Positions 23,186 through 33,971 of a DNA stretch of 64,000 bases are shown one piece after another. Below the pieces are notes generated by a model. The model did not search any database, had not been told where the DNA came from, and saw nothing but the letters and a program-made list of their open reading frames with translations. The DNA is from Setomelanomma holmii (taxonomy: Eukaryota > Ascomycota > Dothideomycetes > Pleosporales > Phaeosphaeriaceae). The stretch is taken from contig ML978193.1 in the NCBI GenBank assembly GCA_010015745.1, positions 62,001-126,000 of the forward strand, written 5' to 3'. Every line of letters begins with the position of its first letter. Position 1 is the stretch's first letter. A program made the translations under genes and the position numbers.

Positions 23186-26100
23186 ATGACAGCACAGATT
23201 CTGGCTGCTGAACTAGGCAATCTGATTCAAGATTCCAAACGCAAGAACACCGAGCTACGAACAGCTTCCGAAAAGTCTCTTCAGGATCTCAAGTCTCTTC
23301 CTAATACGTCCGAGGCTCAGCTTTCCGCAGGCAAGCCAGCGAGCTTCCGAAAAGATTAAACTGAACTAACACCAACAAGACATCTCACGACGACCACAAT
23401 TTATATCTCCATTCCTAATAGCATGCAATACGCATAATGCCAAATTCGCGGCGACCGGAGTATCTTCTCTGCAGAGACTCAGCGTCTCGAAGGCACTTCC
23501 AAAAGAACGATTGAACGATGTACTTGAAGCTCTCAAGGAATCTGCTGCTTTAAGTAGGAGCCCCTAATCAAAATACATTGTACATACTAACAACAAAAGG
23601 TCATGATGTACAGTTGAAGATCTTGCAGGCCCTGCCTTCTCTTCTTCAGAATTACGCGACTGACATCTGGGGCGACCATTTATCGACAGTCTTGCAAATA
23701 TGCTCTAGCCTCCAGAATGCGAAGAACCCCGCTGTCAGTAGCACAGCTGCAGCTACTCTGCAGCAGCTTGTCATTACAGTGTTTGATAGAGTAGCTGCTG
23801 AGGATGGTATAGTCCCTAGCTCCGTGATGGCTGGACTGTTCTGACGGATCTTAGAAAGAGCACTCGAGATTCCCATCGTCACCGAAGTAAAGGGTGATGA
23901 TGGCCTAGTCCCCGTACGACCAGCAGCCAACGATGCCTACAAGGTCAGTAACACAATATATCATGAGGTCATGTGCTTATTGTAAACAGTTATTCAACGA
24001 TCTGGTCTTGTTAGTCGTTGGGGAGAAACCGTTGTTTATGCGCCTTTCTCCAATTCCCCCAGCGTCCTTACTTGAACTGGTCGAAGCCGTATTGTCCAAC
24101 CATGGACCCATCATGACTTCTCACGTTGAGCAAGTTCACATCGTACGCACTCTATTGATGCCCTTGATCATACGATCTCTTTCAGATCGCTTGTCGTTTC
24201 CGGTCACTGTCCGCATCATGCGCATTCTTAATCTGGTCATTCGGAACCATCTCGACATTCTACCGTCGGAGTGCGAGATTGCTCTTGGACTGTTGAACCA
24301 CATGCTCGATCCCGAGGCTTCACCGCTCTGGAAGAGAGTCATATGTCTGGAGATCTTTCGTGGTATATACGCCGACCCGCGGCTGCTTCTCTTAGTCTAC
24401 AGTCACTTTGATGCATTCGAGGGGAAGAAAGCAATATTCGGCGATAATCTAGCGTCCTTCGTTCGATTGGCGGTCGAAAAGCCTACCTTGATTGGACTTG
24501 GTCAGCAATCCACAGTCCCTACATATACTGAGGACGGGAAAACCGTCTCTTCCGACCAAGCTGTAGCTGAAGCAGGTGCTTTGGCTGGTGTCATCGGTGG
24601 CCTGGTTGCTGAAAGTGCCAATAGTAACCGATCACCAGGAATCAGTTCGCAATGGAGCACACTGAAAACGGCATGTCTCGACCATCTGGACAAATCTGAT
24701 CCGCCATCAATGCCAGACACCTACATCTATAGTCTCGTGCTTACTTGCATCACGAACATCTCGGAGAGTCTGGCTAAGTTTGTCCTCCCGTTGACAGTAC
24801 ATCATGAGAACAAGGGCCGCAGAAAGAAGCCCGAAGATCCGGTGGCACTTGAAGCTGGAGATGCCGACCCAGAGTCAGGCAGTCGGAAATTGTCCAGAAC
24901 ACAGTCCTTCCGCAAGAAAACGATACCGGTCAATCCACTCGATCTGACCGACCATTCGGCATATCCATATATTCAGGCGTCCTCCTCACTTGTCAATGAC
25001 TGTTGGCCTGCAGTCTTGGCCACCTGTTCAACGTTTCTCAATGCCGCGCTTGACACAGAATACTACCGCGCTCTGGTCCGGGCCATTCAGAAGTTCACTC
25101 AAGTATCTGGTCTCCTGAGATTGTCGACACCCCGCGACGCGTTTCTCACGACATTAGGCAAGGCAGCCGTGCCTTCCAATCTGATGATAGCGAGTATCTC
25201 ATCGCCTAAAGCATCGGCACCTGAAAAGACTGGGATTTTCGCGAACCCAAAGGGTCTACTCAGCGTCGATAGTCTAGTAAGCCAAGCATCATCGATGTCA
25301 GCCGACAAAAATCGGCGGCAATCTCACGATGTTTCCTTGCCTGCACTGGGTCCGCGGAACCTTCTCTGCCTGCGAGCGTTGCTGAATCTCGCCATCGCCT
25401 TGGGTCCAACCTTGCAGTCGGCATGGTCGATTGTCTTCGAGACTTTGCAAATTGCCGATCTCGTGATGGCTTTCTCTGGGCAGACCGGGCGAGCACAGAG
25501 CGCTTCCGCCCTTCGGACTGATCCAGAGGCTGCGTTAGAAAAGATGGAAGCTGAGACTTCAGCCGTACAGGCGGCAGCTCGGCGCTTATTCGAAAGTACA
25601 GTAGACTATCCGAACGAGTCGTTCACCGAGGTACTGAACGCACTGTGCGCATTGCTGAATCCAGCTTCTTCCGTAGAGACTGGTCAGAAGGTTGCGCCAG
25701 CGCCTGGTCGGCCTCAAATCCTGCATCAAAGACGAATGGGTAGTGTCTCTGGCATTTCGTTGAGCACCGAAGCAAATTCCCGTGATGCCGCGTTCGCTCT
25801 GAACAAGATAGGCGAATTGGCCGCTCTGAATGAGGCTAGATTATCGCAGTATGAGCCAGCCGAGAGTGGATGGGATACCTTGATTGAACAAATTGTGCGT
25901 TTCTCATCGGATGGTCGCAATGCAGTTCCCGCGAGACTGCTCGCTGCCGACATCCTATCAAGAACAGTCAAAGATATTGCAGAGTTCTCCGCGACCGATG
26001 AACAACGCGAGGACATCCAGGCGAGGATTCTACTTGCACTGCAAGCTCAAATATCAGCCTTGAAACACAGGAACACAATAAATGAGGAGGCTTCTGGCGA

Positions 26101-28500
26101 CACCGACACCCGGGTCCACCAGATAGCTCTAGAAGCGCTCAAGGGCGTTATTGAGCAGTGTGGAGATTCGCTGGTGGCGGGATGGGGTGCTGTCTTTGAC
26201 AGCTTGATGAGTGTGTTCGTGGCTCAAGCAGCGGATCCGCCGTCTCGTCACGCACCAGCGGACTCTGATGATTCTAGCCCAAAGGAAGGGCCTCGCGCTA
26301 TCAGAGTGATCTCTCGATCGCTAGCTCGGTCCGCATTCGCGACGGTGCACCTCGTATGCTCTGACTTTATGTCTGCAGTGCCTGATGCCCGTCTCTCGAC
26401 GCTTCTGGAACTCTTGTCGAGATTCACTCGTCAACAGCAAGATCTCAACATGTCCCTCACTGTAAGTTCATCGCTAATGCCGACGAGTTCACCACGTTCT
26501 GACCGTAAATATAGGCCATCACCTTCTTCTGGAACGTTTCAGACTTTCTACAGCCACGTAACGACCTTTCAGAACTACCAAGCATGGTCGGTGAAGCGCA
26601 AAAGATGAGATATGTGCAAGTGGATCTATCACCGAGCTCTCGAGACGGCTCGATACCATCGCTTTGGTTACAACTGCTCCTTCATTTATCATCCGTCACC
26701 ACAGACGTCCGTACCGAGGTACGGAATTCAGCGACACAAACGATCCAAAGGATTTTTGAAAGCTCGTTCGATCAGTTTTCAGCAGACGTGTGGCTGTTAT
26801 GCCTTCGTACAATTCTGTTTGGTATGGTGGAGGCCAACATAGCTGTTCAACATCGTTCGAGAACGGATATGATGGACAACGAAAGACTGACAGGTTGGAA
26901 TGAAACCACCAAAACCGTTCTGCAGACTGTGGGCATTCTGTTCACAGCGCATATGGACAGATTGACCCCAAGTCAGCTCGGAAAAGCCTGGTCTGAACTC
27001 CTTGGGCATCTGCGAGAATACTTCGGCTGTGCGTCTCATACCCTTGCCTTGTCGGTATTCACGACGATCACTGGCGTGTTATCGCACATAGACGATATGA
27101 GGGCAATGGGAATGTATCCGCTTCTCGAAACTGCTGACATCTGGAACAATTACTTCGATCACCGCGAATCTTGGTCAGCAACACACGAAGATAACCAGGA
27201 TGCATTCGTGGCATATGCTACCACTTTTGAAGCCATCTACAAGCTCGCCGGGCAGACTCTCGTCTCAAGGGTGCCATCGATGCTCGACAATCTTGAGATG
27301 TGCATCGTCGACTCTGACCAGATTGCGTACTCTTCTGATGTGGACCACATGACGCCTCTACAAACAAAGGTTATTGGCTGCCTTGCGATGATCAACACCA
27401 AGGACTCTGATCTTCCATCACCCTTGATACGACTCCTAAGTCGTTTAGCCATCCTGCCTTACACCACACACGCCAAAGACCCTCAGAAGCAGGGTCCAAC
27501 CTTCGTTGCCTTAGCAAAGTCTGCAATGGCACTGCTGCGAGACATCATTGCCAAGCATATCGATCAAGAGACGATATACAGTGATGGCTCAGTGCTATTG
27601 GCCTTGCAGAGTTTGGCTCGACCGATACATGAGAAGTACTCCTGGCATAGGGAGGGCAAGATTCCCACACTCTGGCAGAAAGCCACTAGCACCGCGCTAG
27701 CTGTTCTCAAAATAGCACTACCATTGGTCAATACTCACACAGAGAACACGTCATCGCTGAAGGACACCTGGGTCACTATCGTGGCTCTCTCACATGACGT
27801 TACAAGAGCTCAACTGTCGTCGCTAGAATTCATTCCGCCGTCGATCGGAAAAGACGAAGCCTTCGACATTGAAGCTTTCGCTGAACTTCGGGACTTGATC
27901 ACTTTGAGTCTTGGGTCCGTCTCTATCCCAGATGCTCTACGCCGGAGTTATACTCGTAATCTCTTCTCAACGTCGCTTATTCACACTCCTCTTCCTGGTG
28001 AGCTGCCTGACCTGACCGGCGCTCCCCTCGAGGACCTCTATAAACTTCGCTACGGACAGACAGCTGAGCTCGAGTTGACATGGCGTTCAGATCTGAGTTA
28101 CGCATGCTTGTCTGAGCTGTTCAGTCTTGTCGCTATTCACGACGGGAGTTCAGCTCGCATCAAATTGGCACAGGCAGCTGCGCCGTACCTCATCCTGCGC
28201 GCAGCGCTTCCACTGAAGACTTACATCGCAGACGATCCGCTCCGTGGTCGTGTGCCCCAGCCAGAGTCTGAAAGACGCGAGCTACTATTCGTCTTGAGGG
28301 AGTTGGGCAAGCTAAGAAGTGAGCCACATGCGATTCCGGACGCACCAGGAGTGAGGTCGAAGCATCGCAAGCACTTGCATCGCCTGTATCCGCTGTTGAA
28401 TAAGGCTTCAAGGGTAGCAAGGCAAGACCACGAGATCTTCGAACACATTGCAGCATTGATGGATATGGTTGGCGATGAATTTGGCTTGGACGATGATTAA
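23186..28500 (+). CDS. MON2: Endosome-to-Golgi trafficking protein Mon2
   Basis: Very large HEAT-repeat-like scaffold related to Sec7-family Arf exchange factors, acting at Golgi and endosomes. Six exons: 23186-23330, 23380-23553, 23600-23806, 23855-23943, 23990-26461 and 26515-28500, giving 1690 aa, close to yeast Mon2 (about 1,640). The N-terminal region (ELGNLIQDSKRKNTELRTA, then RRPQFISPFLIACNT) and the junction LFNDLVLLVVGEKPLFMRL are typical. The first intron (23331-23379) uses a GC donor (GCAG/GCAAGC) with a CTAAC branch site and AAG acceptor; the other four are GT-AG. Splicing exon 5 to 6 restores ITFFWNVSDFLQ. The C-terminus is acidic and stops at 28498-28500. Confidence 0.92.
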
Positions 28501-29148
28501 AGGCCGACTATAGGCTGTGTTCCACGGTCGCCACTGAGGGAATGACGGACATGTTCAATCATGTTCAAATTTTTCTGGTGCGGGCGGTGCTCTTCCATGA
28601 TGACTCGACAGGACGAGTCGCGTATCGCCATGGCATTTGTGCGCCGCCGACAGTGCCTCGGAGGGTTCATTGGTACGAGCAGGGGTAAGCCGACAGTCTG
28701 GATCAGCCTGCAAAAGTTCAATGGCTTATGTATGAACATCTTTCAAGTTGATATGAATCGTGAGCATGTTCATTGCCTTTGAATGTCGTGTGACAAGCAA
28801 TGTATTACAACAAAAACACGATCAGCACCAGACTTTGCAACTTATAACACAGAAATCTCTGACACCTGAAACAGCCAAAAGCTCGCGCTGTAATGCTCTC
28901 GTCTCGTTTACATGTGTAGTTCGTGGTGTCGTTGATGTACGGCAAACCTCGGTAGTTTGGAACCCCAGATTCTCCGCCTCCACACCAAACAAGCGTAAGC
29001 GGCGCGCTTTATATACCGAGCTCACCACCACCACCACCACCACCACCACCATGTAGCCGAACGTGCGCATGAGCTCCTTGCTCGACAATTCGTATTCCTT
29101 CCAACAATACGCATCATCCATCCTTCTACCCGATTCGTCGTCGCCACC
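28501..29148. promoter_or_regulatory. Acyl-CoA dehydrogenase promoter region
   Basis: 648 bp between the MON2 stop and the dehydrogenase ATG. It contains two CCTCGG hexamers (28656-28661 and 28947-28952), the core bound by FarA/FarB-type regulators, a TATA-like TTTATATA (29008-29015), a CAC trinucleotide repeat and two upstream ATGs. The motifs are seen; their use is inference, and a 6-mer is expected by chance about once per 2 kb on two strands. Confidence 0.45.
29023..29050 (+). repeat. (CAC)n microsatellite
   Basis: About nine perfect CAC units just downstream of a TATA-like element and about 100 bp before the dehydrogenase ATG. It runs directly into an ATGTAG start-stop. Confidence 0.9.
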
Positions 29149-30626
29149 ATGTCCTCCACAGCTTTCGTACCCTTCTCGGAGCCACCGTACATTGCCGGCC
29201 TCCCGTCGCCATACTACCAGGAGACACATTTGCGATGGCAGAAGGCGTGTCGCAAGTTCGTCGATGAGCAACTGCTGGAGAAGTCGCTGGAGTGGGACAC
29301 AGCTGAAACGTTACCCGAGCATGTCTTTGAGACATTCGCGAAGAATGGCATGCTGCTTCCCACTCTGCCGGCACCGCTACCTGTGGAGTGGTTGAAGAAG
29401 CTGGGCATTCATGATATTCTTGGTGCTGTCAAGGTTGAGGAGTGGGATTATATACATACCATGATCTACGCAGACGAGGTAGGTTAGCTATTCCACGAGC
29501 TCGAAATCAATGGCTGATGAGAATCAAGATGGCGCGTACTGGCCTCGCAGGACCGGCAGGCTCCTTGACGACTGGAATGTCCTTCGGCGTTCCTCCAATT
29601 ATTAAGTACGGCAACAAGCAATTGCAGGAGCGTTTCCTCCCCGAACTTCTGACCGGCAAGAAGCGAACTTGCATCGCCATCACAGAGCCCGAAGCTGGAT
29701 CTGATGTCGCAAACATCACGACGACTGCTACAAAGACACCCGATGGCAAACATTACATTGTCAATGGCACGAAGAAATGGATCACAAACGGGATTTGGGC
29801 AGAGTACTCGTCAATGGCAGTTAGAACTGGCGGACCAGGTCCCTCTGGGCTTTCGATGTTGGTCGTGCCGCTGAAGGGATATCCAGGTGTGAACATGCGC
29901 AGACTTAAGGTTGGCGGTCAAGTTTCTGCTGGAACTACGTTCATCGAGCTGGACGACGTCAAGGTTCCAGTGGAGAATCTGATCGGCGAGGAGGGCATGG
30001 GCATGAAATACATGTAATATTGCACTTTCCTGCACAGCAAGCGGAGATCTAACAGGAATAGCATGACGAACTTTAACCACGAACGCCTCTCCATCGCAAT
30101 CGGCGCGACCCGCCAAGCCCGCGTAGCCCTCAGCGCAGCTATGGAATACGTCCTCAAGCGCGAAGCATTCGGCAAGCCTCTCATCGACCAGCCAGTAGTA
30201 AGACATCGCCTGGCAAAATGCGGCGCGCTCCTCGAGAGCCAATGGGCATGGGTCGAGCAATTCGTATACCAAATGACCAAGCTCCCGAAAGCGACAGCGG
30301 ACATTGAACTCGGCGGTCTCACCGCCATGGTCAAAGCACAAAGCGGCATCGTGCTGAATGAATGTGCTCAGTGCGCACAGCTGTTGTTTGGAGGAAACGG
30401 GTATACTAAGAGCGGGCAGGGCGAGCTGATTGAGAGTGAGTACGTCGTGTCGTTGTAAGCAGCTGAGACTAACGTGTGATCAGGGATTTATAGAGAAGTA
30501 CCGGGTATCAGGATACCGGGCGGTTCTGAAGATGTCATGATGGATTTGGGTGTACGGCAATTGGTCAAGAATTTCAAGAATAAGACGAAGGCGCTTGAGA
30601 GGCCGTCTGGGTCGTCGAAGCTGTGA
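29149..30626 (+). CDS. Peroxisomal acyl-CoA dehydrogenase
   Basis: FAD enzyme of the acyl-CoA dehydrogenase family, introducing the first double bond in fatty acyl-CoA breakdown. Four exons: 29149-29478, 29529-30013, 30062-30435 and 30484-30626; introns 50, 48 and 48 nt; 443 aa. Family blocks: CIAITEPEAGSDVANI, NGTKKWITNGIWAEYSSMAV, NFNHERLSIAIGATRQAR, LFGGNGYTKSGQGELIER and IPGGSEDVMMDLGVRQL. The protein ends in SKL, a canonical type 1 peroxisomal signal, and shows no mitochondrial presequence. This fits fungi that run the dehydrogenase step in peroxisomes. The ATG lies in a strong context (GCCACCATGT). Chain-length preference is not readable. Confidence 0.93.
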
Positions 30627-31149
30627 GCAGTGCTGAGAGAGGAATAGGAGAGTATCACGAATGGAGTGTGCCTTGTACCATACGACAACCAGCGCTACAC
30701 AGCGTTCTTAGATAAACGTACACGCTTGACTCGGTACCATGTACCGGCCTATACCCCGTCTCAAAGTCCAAATGTAGCATATGCGATCTCGCGCCTATGC
30801 TGATGGAAGCCACGAATAAAGGAGTGTATAGACGAGTAAGCAGGTCTATGCTCAACGCCCACCCGACCACCCGAAACGTCAGACCTCACAGCCGTACAGA
30901 AACGCTCAGCAGAATCCTTACACGGTCTATTCGTTGACTTTCCTTCTCTGAGCTGCGTGCCGCGTATATACTCCCTTCCTTGGCTCATCTCGTATTCGAT
31001 ATTATGCTCGTGAGACATGTTGGGTACTGAGAAGGACAATTGGTATATTTGCAAGTCTTACATATAAACACATCTCAGCATTCTACTTACCTGGCCTATA
31101 AGTCAGTCTAGCCCATTTACTTACCAAACGAATCATTATCGACTGAAGC
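30627..31149. other. Intergenic
   Basis: 523 bp between the dehydrogenase and the small secreted protein gene on the same strand. No coding signal is recognised; it contains the secreted protein's promoter. Confidence 0.5.
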
Positions 31150-31470
31150 ATGAAGTTCACCATCGTTCTAGTAGCTTTCTTCACAGCAGCACTTGCAGCT
31201 CCCGCCGCACTGACAGACGCGGATGTCGCCCTTATCCGCCCGTGTGCTTGCAAAGTGCCGATATGTCCCTTAGAGTTGATTGGGGCAAGTTGCTCTAGTC
31301 TGCGGTTGTGTGGGCATGTGTGTCCTAGTCGAGCATAGGAGTGCAAGTGTAAGAAGGCTGCGGCTGAGGCGTGCTATGAGGATGCATTAGCGCAGGGGAT
31401 TGTGTGCACGAAGCCGGATATCGTGAGTCCTGTTTGCTTTGTCGTGGAAAGACTGTGGATTGGAGATTAA
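31150..31470 (+). CDS. Small secreted cysteine-rich protein (tentative)
   Basis: Begins with a clear signal peptide (MKFTIVLVAFFTAALAAPA) followed by cysteine-rich sequence (CACKVPICPL). The uninterrupted frame stops at 31336-31338 after 62 codons. A GC-AG intron at 31285-31338 (donor GG/GCAAGT, acceptor CATAG) would join LELIG to ECKCKKAAAEACYEDALAQ and extend the protein to 88 aa ending at 31470. The CxCxxAAxxAC pattern resembles small secreted proteins common in fungi. A further intron starting at the perfect GTGAGT at 31422 is also possible and would change the last residues. Function unknown: an effector or extracellular peptide is only a guess. Confidence 0.55.
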
Positions 31471-33971
31471 GTGGAGAGTGGATGTGCTGGAGTGACGCTG
31501 ATGCGTGGATAGGTTTGTGGTGTTGTCGCCTGAATGGCTGGATTGGGAAAGAATTCATATACTCGTCGATTGCATCGCAGAACTAGTGGTAATTGGCTGA
31601 TGAAGGTGCGACTGTATGGTATACCCCCGATTCTTTACCTGTCATTCATCGCGTCATTCCACATCAGGTCTCACCTGTATCACTTTCTCTGGGGTCCTAT
31701 TGTAAATGAATTGTTCGAGAATGCCCGCGACTCATGAATTGAAGACTTGTGGATATTGGCTCATCTCCAATCTCAGGTGTTCTCGAAATTTGATGTCTGA
31801 GCAGTTTCCCCAAGCCTGCAGGAAGTGCTTTCGTAAATGTCTCTGGCAGACCCCTGTTGGTGTTGCATCGCACATGGGGAAAAGCCGGATAGGTAGTCCG
31901 CTTGATCCACTTTGCACTGCGCCATGCCGACCCCACAAGACAGCGATCATAATGTCCCCCATGCGGTGGTGTCAGTCGGATTTTGTTGATATCGTCTACG
32001 GTGGATGCACATGGTGTTCTTATGTTGCAGCCGGCAGTTGAGGACGATCTTCAAAGATCGGAGACCGTTTTGCCTCCAAATTACGTGGTGTAACGCAAGT
32101 ACCTGGACACCGGATACCGTTTGAAAAACAGTGCATGCATGGTGATAAATATCCGGAGCTAAATCAGGAGTCCGATGGATAAGACGTGTTTTCCATTTCA
32201 TTGAGTATTATACGCGCACGACGGCATGAACGAACGTGCCGTGTGCGTGTGCTCTGACAGCCATCATGGCGATCAATCATAGGCAAACTTATGGGATACA
32301 ATTGGGCCGAGTTCAGCCGACCAAATATGCAAGATAGCCTTCTGGAAGTCTAATATTGTGTCTGCTTGGTAATTGCAAGCACCACTCAAAAGTCGAGTCA
32401 GACCGTGCGAGTGATGGCTGACGAGCTGTCGCATGCGTGTCGTTACAGGCGATTCAACTTTGGTGAGATCAGCCGCATGGTGGACACGAACGGGCAGCCA
32501 CGTTGTGGTCGAAAAAGGTTCCACGTTCCGGGCCGTTCTGAACTGCCGAGTCAATGATCGAACAGCGACAACAAAACATCCGTGAGCCCCAAAAACATAT
32601 GGTGCGATCTGTCAATCTCCTGAAACTGGTTGTATGGCTGGTTGTCGCATCCCAACTTTGTGTATGCACGTCCACGAGGGTCTGATGATTCGTTCATAAA
32701 GTGAATCGGTGCGGCCGCGGATGACGATATTGATCGCTGAAGCCCCAGGCAGAATGTGCATGAGGTGTTGCATACACCGAGCGCTAAGGATGAATCTGGT
32801 AGAATGAATTACCGTTCATGGAGTTGCCTACCCCGAGCATTCGCCGCTCCCCGCAATCTCCAAGCCTCAAGCTCCACACCCGTTCGCTGAGCGTCTTCGC
32901 CAATTGACGTCTCCTGCCACCGCTCTGTTGGGTCGCCGCTCCTCCGAGTTCCGATTCCGTGCTTCCAGTCAGATTCTGACAGGCTCGCATACCGTCACTG
33001 CAAGCAGGTTGTTCATTACGCACGAAAGGAACAAATACGCGAACACGACTGAAGCAGTCAGTATCTGTCAGGCCAGCAGTCGCAAAGGAAAGACGGCAAG
33101 CACCGTGCCCACTAACGCTCGGAGTGCAATTTTTTCATTGGATTCTTGATCGGAGGGGTGGGCCTCTCCGATTGATTCCAAAAAAGGCGCAGAACGTTTG
33201 GCACGCCCGACCAAGGCTTATTCCATCACGTGTAGCCAGCGCGGCTTAGCAAGTCGGCTACGAACTCCACAAATGTCCAAGCCTGGGGTAGTCCACCGTC
33301 CTGACACCAATCACGTCGTGCTCGGATACTCAATTCCGCACTTCACGCGAACAGTGCCGCTCCAGACTCGCTTTTCCAGAGACGGTTCCATGCGTGATTC
33401 ATTCTAGGTATCGTCCCCACACCCGACCTGACTCGGCTAAGAAGCCAGAGTCTGCGGCCGTACCAATCTGCTGGCTATGCAAAAAGTGTCATTTTAGAGA
33501 TGAAGTGGGCTCCGACGCTGCGTTTAAAGACTGAGTGTCAAAGATAGAGTCGGCCGAGGGCTGGTGACTTACCGCGGCACAGTTCACGTGTACAAAGGAA
33601 GTCGCAACAGCTGACGTCGGACGTTCACAGAAGCGGTCTTCATTCCGAGGCCTTCCGAGAATGACCGGCGCCCTCAGCCCTTGGCGTTGGCGTGTGCAGC
33701 CCGCATCTGGGGACTGGGGTATTCACTAAGATCCCCCAGTGGGGACGGAGGCGGCGTCATGAGCGTTAAACCGCACCAAGGTGAATCGCGGCTCGTCTGT
33801 GTGCCCAAGCACGCGACTAGGCCCTGGCATGTAATCCACTCTGTGAAATTACTGGGGCATACATAATCTTTGCAATCCCCCAAACCCCTCGCGCGTATGT
33901 GGTCGTAATATTTCCCATTCTTCCCATAACAATCCCAGCACTTGGCTCCAACACGCCAACCATTTGCAGCC
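31471..33971. other. 2.5-kb gene-free stretch
   Basis: No open frame with a recognisable domain; the longest are about 110 codons and overlap on both strands. No repeats or terminal inverted repeats were noticed. The right part should be the promoter of the FarA-like regulator and holds two CCGAGG hexamers. Confidence 0.5.
33554..33650 (+). promoter_or_regulatory. Two CCGAGG hexamers upstream of the FarA-like gene
   Basis: CCGAGG at 33554-33559 and 33645-33650 is the reverse complement of CCTCGG, the core recognised by FarA/FarB-type fatty-acid regulators. They lie about 320-420 bp before the start codon of a gene of that very family, so autoregulation is conceivable. Chance occurrence is not excluded. 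Confidence 0.35.
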
